DNA from: an uncultured Lachnospiraceae bacterium
Lineage (GTDB): Bacteria > Bacillota > Clostridia > Lachnospirales > Lachnospiraceae
DNA length: 5,435 nt
NCBI GenBank assembly: GCA_947068385.1
Contig: CAMTBF010000272.1
Span: 1-5,435 of the forward strand
Reading direction: 5' to 3'
The notes under the pieces are model-generated. The model was not told where the DNA came from and did not search any database. It was given only the letters and a program-made list of their open reading frames with translations. Positions 3,397-5,435 of the stretch are shown piece by piece (within the stretch, counting starts at the first letter, position 1; every line of letters starts with the position of its first letter). The translations under genes were made by a program, and so were the position numbers.

Positions 3397-5090
3397 AGAG
3401 GATGGAGTACCCGCTGGACTATAATCCAATCCTGGAATATTGGGAGGCGATTGAAAGCGGGAGGGAGACTGTAGGAGACAAGATTCGCCGCTGGTACAGG
3501 TATCTGGCATCCCTGGTCAGGCAGCCGGGCGAATACTTCTATTCCGCGAAGCGGGCGAACCATGTGATAGAGTTCGCAGAGAACTACTGCAGGCTGTCCA
3601 AGGGCGCGGGAGCAGGCAGGCCGGTGCGGCTGGAGCTCTGGGAGAAGGCGCACCTTGCGGCCATCTTCGGATTCATCGACATCGAGGGCAACCGGATGTG
3701 CAGGGAGGCCGTGCTCATCGTAGGGAAGAAGAACGGCAAGTCCCTGCTGTCATCCATCGTGGGGCTGTACATGCTCCTGGGGGACGGGGAGCCGGGGCCG
3801 GAAGTGTACGCTGTGGCCACCAAGAAGGATCAGGCGAAGATCATATGGACGGAATCGAAGCGCATGGTCAGGAAGTCCCAGGCGCTGCTCAAACGGGTCA
3901 AGCCCCTGGTGGCGGAGCTCTCCAGCGAGCTGTACAATGACGGGACGTTCAAGCCGCTGGCATCCGACAGCGACACCCTGGACGGCCTGAACGTCCACTG
4001 CGGGCTGATGGACGAGATCCACCAGTGGAAGGACGGGCGGAGGCTGTACGACATCATCGCGGACGGCGTCACCGCCAGGGAGCAGCCGCTGATCTACATC
4101 ACCTCCACTGCCGGGACCATCCGGGAGGACATCTACGACCAGAAGTACGAGGAGTCGGAGAGGGTCATCAACGGCCTGTTCGATGACGGTGGCTACAAGG
4201 ACATCCATTTCTTCCCATTCATCTATGAGCTGGACGAGCGTAAGGAGTGGACGGATTCCGAATGCTGGAAGAAGGCCAACCCTGGGCTGGGGACGATCAA
4301 GAATAGGGAGGCCCTGGCGGAGAAGGTTCGCAAGGCCATGGAGAATCCCAGCCTGGTCAGGAACCTGGTGTGCAAGGAGTTCAACATCAGGGAGACGTCC
4401 ACGGAAGCATGGCTCACCTTTGAGCAGATAGACAACCAGGAGCTCTTCGATGCTGCCCAGCTGAAGCCCAGGTACGGCATCGGCGGGTGTGACCTGTCCA
4501 GCACCACCGACCTGACATGCGCCACAGTCATCTTCATGGTACCAGAGGATGACAGGATATATGTGGAGCAGATGTACTGGATCCCGGAGGATCTGCTGGA
4601 GGCCAGGGTGAGGGAGGACAAGATACCTTACGACATCTGGAAGGAGCGGGGGTTCCTGCGCACCTGCCCCGGGAACCGGATGCATTACAAGTACGTGGTG
4701 GACTGGTACCGGGAGGTGCAGGAGCAGAAGGACATATACCTGTTCAAGTGCGGCGTGGACGGATGGAGCGCCACCTATTTCGTGGAGGAAATGCGAAACG
4801 TCTTCGGCACCTCCGTGATAGACCTGGTGTTCCAGGGCAAGAAGACATTGTCCGGGCCCATGAAGAGCCTGGGTGCAGACCTGGCGAAGAAGCGGATTGT
4901 GTACAACAACAATCCTATCCTGAAGTGGTGCCTCTGCAACACCACGGTGGACGTGGACAGGAACGACAACATCCAGCCGGCCAAGGGGAAGCAGGGGGCT
5001 ACGCGCCGCATCGATGGGATGGCCAGCCTGCTGGACGCATACGTGGAGCTGGAGAACCACCTGGATGAATACCTGAGCATGGTGGCATAG
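3393..5090 (+). CDS. terL: terminase large subunit (packaging ATPase and nuclease)
   Basis: The 565-aa motor protein drives DNA into the prohead using ATP and cuts the DNA. The ATPase half shows a Walker A loop GKKNGKS (111-117, after hydrophobic VLIV), a Walker B segment LMDE (205-208, D207/E208) and a coupling motif ITSTAG (236-241). The nuclease half (RNase H-like) shows candidate acidic residues D367 (GGCDLSSTTDLT), D456 (CGVDGW) and D541 or D548 (RRIDGMASLLDA). This layout fits the Terminase_1/HK97-type family, and the length is typical for the family, so it appears complete. It starts in the ATGA overlap with the small subunit, with GGGAGG 4 bases upstream; ATG 3402 is an alternative. 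Its TAG stop sits against the ribosome site of the portal gene. All key motifs are intact, suggesting a functional phage or recent prophage. Confidence 0.97.
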   Translation: MKRMEYPLDYNPILEYWEAIESGRETVGDKIRRWYRYLASLVRQPGEYFYSAKRANHVIEFAENYCRLSKGAGAGRPVRLELWEKAHLAAIFGFIDIEGNRMCREAVLIVGKKNGKSLLSSIVGLYMLLGDGEPGPEVYAVATKKDQAKIIWTESKRMVRKSQALLKRVKPLVAELSSELYNDGTFKPLASDSDTLDGLNVHCGLMDEIHQWKDGRRLYDIIADGVTAREQPLIYITSTAGTIREDIYDQKYEESERVINGLFDDGGYKDIHFFPFIYELDERKEWTDSECWKKANPGLGTIKNREALAEKVRKAMENPSLVRNLVCKEFNIRETSTEAWLTFEQIDNQELFDAAQLKPRYGIGGCDLSSTTDLTCATVIFMVPEDDRIYVEQMYWIPEDLLEARVREDKIPYDIWKERGFLRTCPGNRMHYKYVVDWYREVQEQKDIYLFKCGVDGWSATYFVEEMRNVFGTSVIDLVFQGKKTLSGPMKSLGADLAKKRIVYNNNPILKWCLCNTTVDVDRNDNIQPAKGKQGATRRIDGMASLLDAYVELENHLDEYLSMVA

Positions 5091-5096
5091 GAGGTG
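5090..5096 (+). promoter_or_regulatory. ribosome binding site that decides the portal start
   Basis: GGAGGTG begins on the last base of the terL stop codon. An ATG follows immediately at 5097, too close to be used from this site, while TTG 5103 is 6 bases away. This favours TTG as the portal start and points to coupled translation with terL. Confidence 0.6.
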
Positions 5097-5102
5097 ATGG
5101 AA

Positions 5103-5435
5103 TTGGGGATTTTCAGGAGACGGAGGGCCATGAAGGCCGAAAAGGCGGACAAGAGCGTGATGCAGATGGTCACCACATATGGGGAGCATTATTATTCCTG
5201 GAATGGGAAGCTGTATGACAGCGATATCGTCCGGGCATGCATCCGACCGAAGGTGAAGGCTGCAGGGAAACTGATAGGGAAGCATATCCGAACAGATGCC
5301 GGAGGGCTGAAGGTGAACCCGGACGCGAACATACGGTTCCTGCTGTCGGAGCCGAATCCATTCATGACAGGGCAGCAGTTCCAGGAGAAGGTGACCACGC
5401 AGCTATGCCTGAACAACAATGCCTTCATCCTAATC
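5103..5435 (+). CDS. portal protein, HK97-like (N-terminal part, cut by window end)
   Basis: The visible 111 residues begin MGIFRRRRAMKAEK, the usual kind of basic start for this family, and contain SWNGKLYDSDIVRACIRPKV (32-51) and LLSEPNPFMTGQQFQEKV (80-97), followed by QLCLNNNAFILI. The LLxEPNPxMTGxxF and NNNAF blocks are characteristic of HK97-type portal proteins, the dodecameric ring through which DNA enters the head and on which terminase docks. TTG 5103 is chosen because the GGAGGTG site is 6 bases before it; ATG 5097, adding only two residues, touches the site directly. The gene follows terL without a gap, as expected in a head operon, and continues beyond 5435. Confidence 0.93.
   Translation, partial: MGIFRRRRAMKAEKADKSVMQMVTTYGEHYYSWNGKLYDSDIVRACIRPKVKAAGKLIGKHIRTDAGGLKVNPDANIRFLLSEPNPFMTGQQFQEKVTTQLCLNNNAFILI

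Noticed and set aside
2655..3653. Minus-strand open frame (332 aa) opposite the small gene, terS and start of terL
   Set aside because: Serine/proline-rich low-complexity translation spanning three well-supported plus-strand genes; a shadow frame.
3750..5285. Long minus-strand open frame (511 aa) opposite terL and portal
   Set aside because: It is the antisense of genes with clear motifs, is rich in H, L, P and V with no recognisable domain, and has no proper operon context. GC-rich codons on the other strand explain its openness.
1..5435. tRNA genes, CRISPR arrays, insertion sequences, attachment site or integrase
   Set aside because: No cloverleaf with a T-arm, no regularly spaced repeats, no transposase or recombinase motifs were seen. 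Prophage ends must lie outside the window.

Overview
The window is a piece of a temperate tailed phage or prophage from a Firmicutes host, most likely a gut Clostridia (Lachnospiraceae-like) bacterium. This rests on strong AGGAGG-type ribosome binding sites, heavy AGG/ATA codon use, moderately GC-rich coding DNA with AT-rich control regions, and the gene order: ArpU-type late regulator, HNH endonuclease, small terminase (P27-like), large terminase, portal. The host call is an inference from style, not from a marker gene.

Layout. (1) Positions 1-93 hold the possible 3' end of an upstream gene, followed by a terminator-like hairpin at 94-127 and an 18-bp perfect palindrome at 138-155. (2) 202-594 (+) encodes a first ArpU/RinA-type regulator with a sigma-70 region-4-like helix-turn-helix. 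(3) On the minus strand, read right to left, lies a toxin-antitoxin cassette: a near-consensus promoter (1631-1659) with an embedded dyad, hicA (1429-1608, 59 aa), full-length hicB (983-1393), and a second, short HicB-like protein (611-874) that lacks the C-terminal DNA-binding domain. (4) 1837-2238 (+) encodes a second ArpU-type regulator, a paralog of the first (roughly 45% identical by eye). (5) 2239-2374 is a non-coding leader with three consecutive hairpins. (6) 2375-5435 (+) is the head/packaging operon: HNH endonuclease, a small unknown protein, TerS, TerL, and the start of the portal gene, which runs off the window.

How it fits together. A 12-base sequence, TTGCACACAATT, occurs twice: upstream of the second regulator (1704-1715) and across that regulator's stop codon (2225-2236). 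Each copy is followed 15 bases later by a -10-like hexamer and then by further matching bases. The simplest model is that the second ArpU protein, or a related regulator, acts at both copies, controlling its own gene and the packaging operon. The hicAB cassette sits in the opposite orientation between the two regulator paralogs, like an accessory stability or defence module (moron) inserted into the late-control region. The small and large terminase genes overlap by 4 bases, and the portal ribosome binding site abuts the terL stop codon, so translation of this operon is tightly packed.
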